From NCBI RefSeq assembly GCF_037102585.1, contig NW_027043838.1, positions 1,364,001 to 1,428,000 on the forward strand: DNA of 64,000 bases. Direction: 5' to 3'. The position numbers and the translations under genes are program-made. Below the pieces are notes generated by a model that was not told the DNA's origin, did no database searches, and saw only the letters and a list, made by a program, of their open reading frames with translations. Source of the DNA: Saccharomycopsis crataegensis (Eukaryota > Ascomycota > Saccharomycetes > Ascoideales > Saccharomycopsidaceae). The stretch's first letter is position 1. Each line of letters begins with the position of its first letter. Shown piece by piece: positions 48,764-58,209 of the stretch.

Positions 48764-50887
48764 TTACAAACGGATATTTATCCAGTTACTTGCCTCCTCG
48801 ACGCTCCTAAAATGAAACTTGTAAGGTTCTATTTCACTCTTCACCTTATCAGAAATAAAGACTTTAGCATCGACTCGGTCATATTCAATATTCTCAAGGT
48901 AAATTAAAGGAGCAAATTTGATAAACATTGAGTTGGCTTGAGAAAACTTGGTGATTACCAAGCACATATTCAATAAAATAAGACAACAGTCTAATACTTC
49001 ATTGGTGGCCTTACTCTTGTATCTCACATATGCGTGCTTCTTATAATGAACATCTGAACGCTTCACTTCAAGATTTTGAATTCTCGAAATATATGCCCTG
49101 GTGACCGCTCTATCAAGAACAGAGTGAAGCTGGAAACTATACTTGTTAATCAACATAGATGTTTGGAAAACAATGGTATTCTCTGGGTCGTCTTTATCTA
49201 AAAGTTTCTCTAAGCCTCTCATGATTTCTTTTGTCTGGATCATTTGGTAATAAAATTCACCCGATAGAAGTTTATCAAATTTAGCAGAGTTCTGTTGCTT
49301 GATCCAATTTTGTAAATGCAGAACTTCTTTCATTTTATCCATATCTAGGATCAATTCTGATTCTGCCAATTTGATAAGATAAGCATCGTATGCATAATAG
49401 GATTTAGTGATCCAACTGAGATATAATTTGAATATTTGATTTTTTATTATCATTCCTTGATCTGATAAAAATCTCGTCATTGGGGAAAGTAACAATCTCT
49501 TGTGAATCTTCCTCAATTCTTTAACCGGTCTGAATATAAGATCATATAGACCTGGGTCCAATTCTTCAGGGGATTCCATGGAATCTTGGATATATTTGTC
49601 TCCTATTTCCAAAAAATCAGCGGCAGAATCAACAAAAAACTGTTGTCTATGAATCAATTCAAATATTGCCGATTGGATTTTCTGAACATTCCTATCATAC
49701 TTGGCCAAGTCATCTTTATCCATTCTCCAATATTGAACCCACTCTTGACAGATATAGCCATAGTTTTCATCTTCTAATTCCTGAATCGTCTCCAAAATGT
49801 TAGCTTTGAGCAAAGAAACAGCCTGCTGTTTACTTGAAACTCTCACAAAGGAATTAACTTTGATAACGCTTTGAATTTGACTATTATTTGAAGATGCACA
49901 CCTGTAACATACAATCAAGCTTCCAGATTGATCCAAAAACGCCGACATCAAATCTTTATTGACAAGCTTTTGATTACACGTGGAACACACACAACAATTT
50001 ATATGCCATTTCTTTTTGGATTGGGGCTCTCTGATACACGGCTGGATCAAGATATCTTTCAGACAGTTGGAACATATCGACTTTTCTTCCAACCATTGTT
50101 CCAATTTTTGAGTAATTTGAAATCCTCTTTTCCTATTAATATCAATATTTTGCAAAACTTTGGTAAATGACCACAACGTATTATTGCTTTTTTTGATAGA
50201 TACGAATGCCAATAACCTTTGAATAATGTAAGATATCATATCCATGATCACCACACTCATTGAATGAGCTACAGAGGTGACTTCTTGTTTGATATACTTA
50301 GGATCAATAGGGGGGAAAATTGAATACTTGAGCATTTTTTTGACTAATGCGTAGACCTTTTCAGTCTCATCTTTCAATCCAATTATTTGATCGAATAGGG
50401 TATCTTCGTAGTCTTTAGTCAAAAAGCAAAAATATGTCAGTATATTCAATATTTGTTCGATATCACATATGATTAGGCCAATGACTTCTAATGTCTTATG
50501 TTTTTGGCGAGCCAAACAGCAAAGCTTGAACACATTCAAAGCATTCTCAATTCTTCCATAAAACTTATTAGTGTACTGTACCAAAGCACTAACCATTTTT
50601 GGATCGTTCAAACCATTCAACGTTACTGTCAATTGATACTTTTCTTCAAACTCTTCAATTTGTTCCTCACTCACAGATAGTATCTCGCCAGCAAAGGTTT
50701 CCCTTGATATTGATTCCGGACTTGTTAAATTTAGCGATGATAAGCTGGCATCTTCAATTTTCATTACCCCATGTTTTTGAGGCAAACTTCTGGTAGATGA
50801 GTTTGCACCGCTCCTAAATGCAGAAGATGATGATGATAAGTCACTTAGCGATGTACTCCTAATCGAGCCATACCTGCTGAATGCCAT
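48764..50887 (-). CDS. LIM-domain protein with DH-PH (RhoGEF-like) module
   Basis: The ATG at 50887 (MAFSRYGSIRSTSL) gives 707 aa. A Ser-rich N terminus is followed by a helical region (about 75-265). Next is one complete eight-ligand LIM domain at 272-330 (CSNC, 19 residues, HINCCVCSTC, 22 residues, CYRC). Residues about 400-590 look like a Dbl-homology domain: IQSAIFELIHRQQFFVDSAA (CR1), LIFRPVKELRKIHKRLL, and YYQMIQTKEIMRGLEKLLDK (CR3 position). Residues about 597-707 look like a PH domain (LDCCLILLNMCLVITKFS, FAPLIYLENIEYD, FHFRSVEEASNWI). The helices plus LIM resemble the middle of Lrg1. GEF activity toward Rho1 or Cdc42 is inferred from the fold only. Confidence 0.6.
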   Translation of the reverse strand: MAFSRYGSIRSTSLSDLSSSSSAFRSGANSSTRSLPQKHGVMKIEDASLSSLNLTSPESISRETFAGEILSVSEEQIEEFEEKYQLTVTLNGLNDPKMVSALVQYTNKFYGRIENALNVFKLCCLARQKHKTLEVIGLIICDIEQILNILTYFCFLTKDYEDTLFDQIIGLKDETEKVYALVKKMLKYSIFPPIDPKYIKQEVTSVAHSMSVVIMDMISYIIQRLLAFVSIKKSNNTLWSFTKVLQNIDINRKRGFQITQKLEQWLEEKSICSNCLKDILIQPCIREPQSKKKWHINCCVCSTCNQKLVNKDLMSAFLDQSGSLIVCYRCASSNNSQIQSVIKVNSFVRVSSKQQAVSLLKANILETIQELEDENYGYICQEWVQYWRMDKDDLAKYDRNVQKIQSAIFELIHRQQFFVDSAADFLEIGDKYIQDSMESPEELDPGLYDLIFRPVKELRKIHKRLLLSPMTRFLSDQGMIIKNQIFKLYLSWITKSYYAYDAYLIKLAESELILDMDKMKEVLHLQNWIKQQNSAKFDKLLSGEFYYQMIQTKEIMRGLEKLLDKDDPENTIVFQTSMLINKYSFQLHSVLDRAVTRAYISRIQNLEVKRSDVHYKKHAYVRYKSKATNEVLDCCLILLNMCLVITKFSQANSMFIKFAPLIYLENIEYDRVDAKVFISDKVKSEIEPYKFHFRSVEEASNWINIRL

Positions 50888-51227
50888 CACTACGAATCAA
50901 ACAAAAGATTGAGTAAAAAATTCCAGGCTCTCTTCTGTATATTCCAACTATGTTATCTCACCAGCTGGGGACGGTCTGGTGGGCGTAATTTTTTTTTTTT
51001 TTTTTCCTTAATAAAGTTGATCTGTCTGTTACTTGGAATCGCCTAAACTGACATGTTCATTACCAATTTTTTTTTTCTTTTTTCCTCCGCCAGGAAAGTT
51101 CCGAGGGTGTGGCGCACGAGGTATTGCGACCGAGAGATTTCGGATCCCCAAATTGCTGAATAATATAACGATATCCTTTATCGCGATATATTAGTAGAGG
51201 AGCATAGTGAATAAGGAGTGGGTAGAG
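50888..51227. promoter_or_regulatory. Divergent promoter LIM-GEF / GSH2
   Basis: 340 bases with T-runs (about 50990-51006 and 51067-51083). I saw no perfect Yap1 site (TTACTAA) that would explain oxidative-stress control of GSH2. Confidence 0.4.
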
Positions 51228-52679
51228 ATGACCATGAAGAGTTTCCCTGTTCTCAATGATGCTTCTTTGGAAGATGCCGTAGAAAAGCTTTTACACTGGT
51301 CGCTTGTTCACGGGTTAGTGATGTATCCAACCGGTTTCAAGAGCTTCAATACCAATGCTGCCCCAGTGACCCTTTTCCCAACCCCATTCCCAAGAGATGG
51401 CTTGAACGCAGCCCTTAATGTCCAAACTCTATTCAACGAGCTATATGCCAAAGTTGCTACTGATGAAGAATGGCTCAGCTTGATTATGGATGAACTTATC
51501 GATGTTGATAAGGAATTTACTGGTAAGCTTTGGCAAACCCATAAGAGAGCCAAGGAAATTGGCATTTCTCAACCATTATCCTTGAGTTTAGTGAGAAGTG
51601 ATTATATGCTTGACGAAAACACCGGGAAAATCAAGCAAATTGAATATAATGCCATTTCGGTATCTTTTGGGGGTCTTTCTCCAAAAGTTTCTGATTTGCA
51701 TCGTTATTTGAATCATGCTGGTGCTTATGATTCAAGAGGATCTCAGAAGTATTATGAAGATGGTGAATTGGCAACTACAGAAGCCTCAGACAAACTAGTT
51801 GAAGGTTTCAATGACGCAGTGAAATTATACAATGGCAGAGCAGATAATAACACAACTATTGTATTAGTTGTAGTGCAAGAAAATGAAAGAAATGTCTTTG
51901 ACCAAAGACATTTGGAATATGCTTTGTTGAATAACCATGGAATTAAATCACAAAGAGCTACTTTAAGTGAAGTTTCAAATGTAACTAGAATTGATTCCGA
52001 GAGTAAAAAGATTTACTATATTCCAACTGGTGATGAGATTTCGGTAATCTATTATAGAACTGGCTATTCTCCAAGTGATTATAGCTCTGAAGCTGATTGG
52101 GAAACAAGACTACAATTGGAAACCTCAAAAGCAATTAAATGTCCAACGTTGTTATCTCAATTGAGTGGTGCCAAGAAGATTCAGCAGCTTTTGACCGATA
52201 GAGAATTGGTTTCTAAATATATCTCCAAGCTGAATATTGATACCCTTTTTTCAAAATTTGTTGATATATGGCCATTAGACAATTCTGAGCTTGGTAAAAA
52301 GGCAAAGAAACTAGCATTTGAATGTCCAGAGAAGTTTGTCTTGAAACCTCAAAGAGAAGGTGGTGGTAATAATATCTATAAAGAAGATATTCCGGGCTTT
52401 TTATCAAAGCTTCCGGAAGATAAGTGGAATGCCTATATTTTAATGGACTTGATCTCCCCGTCAACCCATAAGAATACAGTAATTCGTGAAGACAAGTTGT
52501 ATACCGAAGACGTGGTCAGTGAATTGGGTATTTTTGGGACTATCATTTGGGATAGTGGCACTGGAGAAATCAAAAGCAATAAGACCGCTGATTACTTATT
52601 GAGATCCAAGTTTAGCAGTAGCAATGAAGGTGGTGTCGCTGCTGGGTTTGGGTGCGTTGATAGTCTTTACTTATACTAA
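51228..52679 (+). CDS. GSH2: Glutathione synthetase
   Basis: ATP-dependent ligase joining gamma-glutamylcysteine and glycine, the second step of glutathione synthesis. The first in-frame ATG is at 51228 (MTMKSFPVLND), giving 483 aa (yeast 491). Eukaryotic GSH2 blocks are intact: HGLVMYPTGF, PVTLFPTPFPRD, SLVRSDYMLDE, QIEYNAISVSFGGL, NERNVFDQRHLE, VIYYRTGYSPSDY, SQLSGAKKIQQLLTD, the ATP-grasp FVLKPQREGGGNNIYKEDIP, and the C-terminal glycine-rich loop LRSKFSSSNEGGVAAGFGC. A second Met two codons later (51234) could also serve as start. It is convergent with TSC1. Confidence 0.97.
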   Translation: MTMKSFPVLNDASLEDAVEKLLHWSLVHGLVMYPTGFKSFNTNAAPVTLFPTPFPRDGLNAALNVQTLFNELYAKVATDEEWLSLIMDELIDVDKEFTGKLWQTHKRAKEIGISQPLSLSLVRSDYMLDENTGKIKQIEYNAISVSFGGLSPKVSDLHRYLNHAGAYDSRGSQKYYEDGELATTEASDKLVEGFNDAVKLYNGRADNNTTIVLVVVQENERNVFDQRHLEYALLNNHGIKSQRATLSEVSNVTRIDSESKKIYYIPTGDEISVIYYRTGYSPSDYSSEADWETRLQLETSKAIKCPTLLSQLSGAKKIQQLLTDRELVSKYISKLNIDTLFSKFVDIWPLDNSELGKKAKKLAFECPEKFVLKPQREGGGNNIYKEDIPGFLSKLPEDKWNAYILMDLISPSTHKNTVIREDKLYTEDVVSELGIFGTIIWDSGTGEIKSNKTADYLLRSKFSSSNEGGVAAGFGCVDSLYLY

Positions 52680-53183
52680 TCTTTCAATATTGTAGAGGAT
52701 GTTATGATTATATTATTAAAGATAATAGATTTTTGTTTGCTAAAACCACAGATGGAGCTCTGATTTTTTTCTTCATTTTTCTCCCTTTTTTGTCACTTAA
52801 CTTTATTTTGTTTTACTATTTGTTTTATTCTCTTTTTCCTTCAAATCCCCTCCCCTACTCTCTTTTTTTTTTGTCAAAGCCGTGGAGTTTTCCCAATACA
52901 ATTTCTAGATTACTATTACTATTCTATCAAATCTTCTGCAAACAAGAAAGTAACAGATAAATATAATCAGACAAAAGGAATGTACCCAATTTATTTACAA
53001 CTCCAATACAACAAATTTCTGCCTTAAACAATCTTATGTAAAAATAAATAATGATGCAAATATATAACCACAGAAAAAGAAAAAAAAAGACTATTCTATT
53101 TACGATCCCAATAAACCTAGCAAAAGATAAAAATGAAAGAAAAAAAAAAAAAAAATCCTTCAACAACCCGCGTAATAAAGCTA
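52680..53183. other. Convergent intergenic region GSH2/TSC1
   Basis: 504 bases of pyrimidine-rich then A-rich sequence (T-runs near 52865, A-run near 53140), fitting two opposed 3' ends. No gene seen. Confidence 0.55.
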
Positions 53184-56100
53184 TCATCTTCGTCTCTTTT
53201 CATTCTCGAAATTGCCAGAAAAGCTTGTAGTAGGGGATAGGTGACTATTAGAAGAATCAATAGTCACATTACCACTATTCAATTGAATTGATGGTTTATT
53301 TACAAGTCTCTTCAGCTCATCACTATCAGTTAAATACAACTTTTTAGCATGACTCTTGACAACTTTTTCTCCTTTTACTCCATATGTTGATGCCCCATCA
53401 TCCAAAACCATGGAAGCATTGTCTATAGATCTCATCGGAGTTATAGTAGCGTCAACATATATTGATGACATTCTAGAGCCCGACAAATCCAATTTTTTTC
53501 TTTCAGTATTTGCACTGGTGTTTGAGTTGGTACGGCATATTGTGTTGTCTAAGCTGTGCAATTGTGGATTGTGTACCAGTATCGAAGCTCGCATTGGAGG
53601 AGTCTTAGGGTTTTGCAATTCACCATATCCATATCTGCTGAGGGTATTAGTGGTGTTAATAGATTTATTATCCATCATACTATGGGCTTCATCGTAAAAG
53701 GTCTCAACATAGCTGATATCATTTCGAATGGAAATAGGTTTCGAATCTTTGTGTTCCAATAAATCTTTACGGAGCTTTTGGATTTGACCATGCTTGTCCC
53801 TTAGAGAATTGGTCAATTTACTAACAGCCTTCTTTAGTTTCTTAATGTCCATATCCTTTTGGCTTATTTGCTCCACGCATCTAGATTGTAACCTAGCAAG
53901 ATTTTCATTATGCTTTTCAGTCATTTTTTCAATTTCCTCCGCAAAATTTTTTTTCAACTCCTTAGATTCCTTTTTGGTTACTCTTTCAGATGTTTTAAAC
54001 ATTTCTTTTTTATCATATAACAACCGCACTTCTTTGTTCAATTCCTGAATAGTTTTAAAGTCTTTTAGATGCTGTGGTTCACCATCACCCACAGAGTCCT
54101 TATCCAAACTTTCGACTAGTTTCCTTTGACTTTCACTGTAAGAGATCTTTCGTTTTAAGTTCATTATAAGCGTATCTTTATCATTTATGAGCTTTTTTAT
54201 GTTTTCTGTTTGTTTTTTTTGGTCCTGGATAATTCTTTCACTTGTGCTTTGTGCATTTTTCAAATAAAGAACTTCGTCTCTCAAGTCCCGGATTTTTTGC
54301 AAATTCAACAGGTCATTGGTCTTTTTTCTAGATTTAGTTATAGTATACTCTCGAGTTATCTTTTTTTGTGCTTCAATTAAATGATCAAGTTCCTTTTTAT
54401 TGTTATGTTGCTTGAGATATTCGAGCTCATTAGCTTTAGTCATATCAAGATATCCTTTATATTTCTGATTTTTTAGTTTCTCTAATTCATTGTTCGTCAT
54501 TAGTCTAATCATATTTGAAAATTCTGCATCATTAGCGACTAATAAAAGTTCACGTCTGTAATATTCTAAAATCTCGCTCAATTCTTTATTCTCTTGCTTT
54601 AACTTGGAGTAATCATCTTTATTGCTATTGGGGAAGGAGTTTGAATCCAAGGGTACCAAACTAGGGGATTCTATAGCTGATGATGCACCCACATTTGGCG
54701 AGGAGGACTTATCATTGTTCTCTTTTCCATCCGAAGATGTAGTAAATGAGGGCTCTTTAGAGAAAAGTTGAGACTGTCTGTTCAAAACAGACATCAAATC
54801 ACTTGATTCATTGATATCCAAATCTTTGAAAGAATCATTAGCCAAAGAAGCTATACTTTGCTTTCGTTGCCTGGATATTGAATTGCTTTTGCTCAAAAGC
54901 GACAGTTGTCTATTGGCTATTGATTGTATCGAATCAAGCGGGTACAATAATGGGGATTCAAGATTACTACTGAAAAAGCTAGGAGAGCTGCCAGTATTTC
55001 CCAATCCGGATTTCTCATGAAGATCGTATCCGTAAAGTTCTACTTTAAATAGGTTGATTAGTTTGAATAGCTCATTAGCGTTTTCTAATTTCTTTTCATT
55101 GGAACGAATTTTCATAACCCCAATTTCACTATCATCATTAAGGAATAGTTTAAGGATGTTTTGATTAATGATATTATCTGGAGGGTAGAAGAATTTAGTA
55201 CTAATGTTTCTATCGAACTTCAAACAATACCATAGCAATTCGCTTGGATTAGACTTTTTCTCTTTCTGCCATCGCAATTTACCTGATTTTGTCAATTCGT
55301 CCTCCGTTGAACAAGAAATTAAATCTTCATTGAAAAGATGATGCACTGTTATATCCCTGGAGTTTGTGAGAATGTCATCTTCATTGAAAAATGTTAGGTG
55401 CTCCATTTCCACAAAATCTTTTAAATTGACTCCAAATTTAGTCTGAAAGAAATCCAAAGGAGATTTGATGAAAGCCAACGCAGTGTTAGGGAATAAACCA
55501 TAGAGTAATGTGTATAATTTTGCAGATTGGTTATAATTGAAAGCGCCTTGATTGATGTCCTTGTAAATTATAGTCCATTCGGTGAGTCCAGAATTAGAAA
55601 GGATTTTTAGTGAACCATCACCAAATCCAGGAATTAATTTTTTATTTGTAGATACTTTATCAAACACCAATCTCTGTAACATTTTTTGAAAATCATTGTA
55701 TTGGAAACTAATGAACATTTTTAAGCTTCGGTTGTACGATAATAATCTGATTAATGTCACTAACATTAGTAGAATCAATTTGTTGAGCTCATCATAAAAA
55801 GCAGGAAGAATTGTCACAAAAATGGTCAAGGCGTAGTTAAGGATTATAACATCATTGTCATAAATTAGACAGTAGCAAATAGATTTGAATAAGCCCGTTT
55901 CGAAAATGGCTTTGACGTCAACTTTAAAGTCACCAATTGCATGAGATTTGTTGTAAATATTTTGAACTTTTCTCTTTAATTCTTCGTCCAGTATATCTGA
56001 GTGATTTCTTTCATCATTATCAGTCACCGCTTCAACCAATGTTTTAAAGTATGAGGGTTCTTTCTCCTTTATGGCGCTATCAGATTTGAGGATTTCCAAG

Positions 56101-56927
56101 TTAAGAACAAAAGACTCTTGATCAATTAAATTCAACAACAATGATAATGTATCTAGCCGGAAAGATGGGACCTTCATGTAATCGTTGAAAATTTCGAAAC
56201 CGAATTGTGGGTCATAAATTAGGAACTCAAGTAGTAAAGGACGAATGTTTAGGTTGATAAATCTCTTGGCTTCATAGCTTTCCATAGTTTTAATACTTTC
56301 TTCCTTGATCTCTGGTGATTCTTCATAGCTAATTTCTAATACTTGAGTGAAAATTTCAAGATCCAGAGATGCATTTATGGTAACAATGTGATCTTTTTGG
56401 TAAAAATTCAAGTCATTATTGAAATATAGATTCAAAAGGAGTTTAAAAAGATAGCAAGAATTTTTTGATCGTATTTTTCTGAAATTTTGAAAAGAATTCA
56501 AATCAGAGTTTCCCATTGATTGATGGGCCATCACTATCACTGATTTCAAAAAGTACCTGGAAACAACAACCACATCATTTGATATCCCCGGGGAATTCAA
56601 AGCAAAAGTCAAGCATTCATTTATCCAGTATAATAAGTGCCTGAAATTGATTATGAAAGGGCCTAACAATGTCAATATATGGAAGTATGTTACTCGATTT
56701 TTCTTATTCTTGTGAATGACCTCAGTATATAGTTGACGTAAATCATCATGGAAAGAAGAGTCCTCAAGCATATCCAATGCACTATCCTTGTTGAATTCTT
56801 TTTTGAACTGATCTATTTGAGAGACCAAAGAACAAGAGAAGGGTAATTCCAAGGCATTTGGGAAAGCTTTATCAAAGCTTTGTTCTAGCGCCTTGAATAA
56901 AGCTTTTCGAGCACCTTCACCTCCCAT
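53184..56927 (-). CDS. TSC1: Hamartin (Tsc1)-like protein
   Basis: Tsc1 stabilises the Tsc2 GAP that switches off the Rheb GTPase upstream of TORC1. 1247 aa from the ATG at 56927. The N-terminal half (about 1-480) is an alpha-helical repeat region with hydrophobic helices (e.g. VTYFHILTLLGPFIINFRHL, VVSRYFLKSVIVMAHQS), as in the hamartin HEAT-like domain. A Ser-rich disordered middle follows. A long coiled coil (about 770-1055) contains LKQENKELSEILEYYRREL then LLVANDAEFSNMIRLM, which resembles the human segment around LKNDNFELKTQLLLVHNQL. S. cerevisiae has no TSC1; S. pombe and Candida-clade yeasts keep the pathway. The call rests on architecture and that one block. Confidence 0.7.
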   Translation of the reverse strand: MGGEGARKALFKALEQSFDKAFPNALELPFSCSLVSQIDQFKKEFNKDSALDMLEDSSFHDDLRQLYTEVIHKNKKNRVTYFHILTLLGPFIINFRHLLYWINECLTFALNSPGISNDVVVVSRYFLKSVIVMAHQSMGNSDLNSFQNFRKIRSKNSCYLFKLLLNLYFNNDLNFYQKDHIVTINASLDLEIFTQVLEISYEESPEIKEESIKTMESYEAKRFINLNIRPLLLEFLIYDPQFGFEIFNDYMKVPSFRLDTLSLLLNLIDQESFVLNLEILKSDSAIKEKEPSYFKTLVEAVTDNDERNHSDILDEELKRKVQNIYNKSHAIGDFKVDVKAIFETGLFKSICYCLIYDNDVIILNYALTIFVTILPAFYDELNKLILLMLVTLIRLLSYNRSLKMFISFQYNDFQKMLQRLVFDKVSTNKKLIPGFGDGSLKILSNSGLTEWTIIYKDINQGAFNYNQSAKLYTLLYGLFPNTALAFIKSPLDFFQTKFGVNLKDFVEMEHLTFFNEDDILTNSRDITVHHLFNEDLISCSTEDELTKSGKLRWQKEKKSNPSELLWYCLKFDRNISTKFFYPPDNIINQNILKLFLNDDSEIGVMKIRSNEKKLENANELFKLINLFKVELYGYDLHEKSGLGNTGSSPSFFSSNLESPLLYPLDSIQSIANRQLSLLSKSNSISRQRKQSIASLANDSFKDLDINESSDLMSVLNRQSQLFSKEPSFTTSSDGKENNDKSSSPNVGASSAIESPSLVPLDSNSFPNSNKDDYSKLKQENKELSEILEYYRRELLLVANDAEFSNMIRLMTNNELEKLKNQKYKGYLDMTKANELEYLKQHNNKKELDHLIEAQKKITREYTITKSRKKTNDLLNLQKIRDLRDEVLYLKNAQSTSERIIQDQKKQTENIKKLINDKDTLIMNLKRKISYSESQRKLVESLDKDSVGDGEPQHLKDFKTIQELNKEVRLLYDKKEMFKTSERVTKKESKELKKNFAEEIEKMTEKHNENLARLQSRCVEQISQKDMDIKKLKKAVSKLTNSLRDKHGQIQKLRKDLLEHKDSKPISIRNDISYVETFYDEAHSMMDNKSINTTNTLSRYGYGELQNPKTPPMRASILVHNPQLHSLDNTICRTNSNTSANTERKKLDLSGSRMSSIYVDATITPMRSIDNASMVLDDGASTYGVKGEKVVKSHAKKLYLTDSDELKRLVNKPSIQLNSGNVTIDSSNSHLSPTTSFSGNFENEKRRR

Positions 56928-57831
56928 ATCAATAAAAAAATAGCAAAATTAGAGATTTTCTGGTGATCTTCTATTGGGGGATCGCCTCCTTGATGAGAAA
57001 GACCTGTTATTCTGCTCGATTACAGGGCAATATGGATAAAGAAATTGTAAAGGTATATATATCCATATATATTTTTCGATGCCAAGTCAAGATTTTGTAA
57101 AACAGTATTATTGACAACCTTCTGATTACTATTTTTCTGGATTTTTTTTTTTTTTTTTTTTTTTTTCTCGGTCGGCGGTGCATACTCACATTGATTGCAG
57201 CAGGCCCCCGACCCGAGGACTCAATTTCATCAATTGACCAACGTAAGCGTACTACAATAACGTTCAGAGAAAAAAAAAGTGCTGAGCTTAGTCATATTGC
57301 TTACAGCTGTAGAATAAGCATTTCTCATGCCTTGCATAGATATTGGAATTAAATGTTAGAAAATAATCATTGGTTCTCACTTCCTCACTTTATACTTGGA
57401 GACTGAGAACTCCAAGACAGCAAATTGATCAACTCGATTAATTATTCGAGAGAGATATTTCTTGTTCTTTAATTTTGCTTAAAATTTATTTTTTGATTTT
57501 TAAAAACTCTTCTTCTTCTACTTGCCTACTTGGGATCCTTTTAGGTGGGTAACCATTACTCTAACCAAGGGATATATCTACATTAAATTGACGAATATTA
57601 ATAAATTTAAATAAATACCCAGATAGATAGGCAATATCAAGAGCAAAAAACTGAAAGGTAAGAATAAAACAATCTGTTTATTGATTATTCCCACAAAAAT
57701 TAACCAGGTATTAAGCATCTAAACTCCAAGAACCCAAGAACTAGAAACAAAAACAATACAAAAAAAGATTAGAGAAAAAAAAGATTATTCTAACACTGCT
57801 AGCTAAAACTGACCCCGAAAAGTTATTGAAT
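56928..57831. other. TSC1 upstream region
   Basis: 904 bases with a T25 run (57142-57166) and a short GC-rich patch just after it (about 57168-57222). No gene or RNA recognised. Confidence 0.5.
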
Positions 57832-58209
57832 TTAGCGGTTTCCGTCATTCTCAACTTCAGTATCCTTTATCAACTGTTGGTTCAACTTGGTTATTTTGCT
57901 GGTCAATGTCTCCAATTCTTCAAAATCGGGATCGTTTTCATACATCAAGTATTTATCCTCACGACGAAGTTTCTTGACTTTCATTCTATCAGCAATGATC
58001 TGCTGGAAGGTTCTAACTTGTGGGATTGCTGTTGCATCATAACCCATACTAAAGCCCAATAATTTCTCTTCAACCAGGAAGTGGACCCTTTTATTATCTA
58101 TGGAACGCAATTGGCTCTTCTTGATGATCCCTTTAGGTGAGGTACCCGAGGAAGCAGAGCTACTAGCCCTAGGTGAAATAAGTCTGGTATGCTCATCAAC
58201 CGAGGACAT
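57832..58209 (-). CDS. Small orphan protein (125 aa)
   Basis: Not recognised. The frame runs from an ATG at 58209 to 57832. It has a Ser-rich N terminus (MSSVDEHTRLISPRASSSAS), a central block that looks folded and conserved (KRVHFLVEEKLLGFSMGYDA, TAIPQVRTFQQIIADRMKV, LRREDKYLMYEND), and a C-terminal short coiled coil (FEELETLTSKITKLNQQLI). The regular alternation and charged helices argue for a real soluble protein. It lies divergent to IML2 across an unusually long gap and has a CACGTG E-box about 240 bases upstream. Confidence 0.7.
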   Translation of the reverse strand: MSSVDEHTRLISPRASSSASSGTSPKGIIKKSQLRSIDNKRVHFLVEEKLLGFSMGYDATAIPQVRTFQQIIADRMKVKKLRREDKYLMYENDPDFEELETLTSKITKLNQQLIKDTEVENDGNR

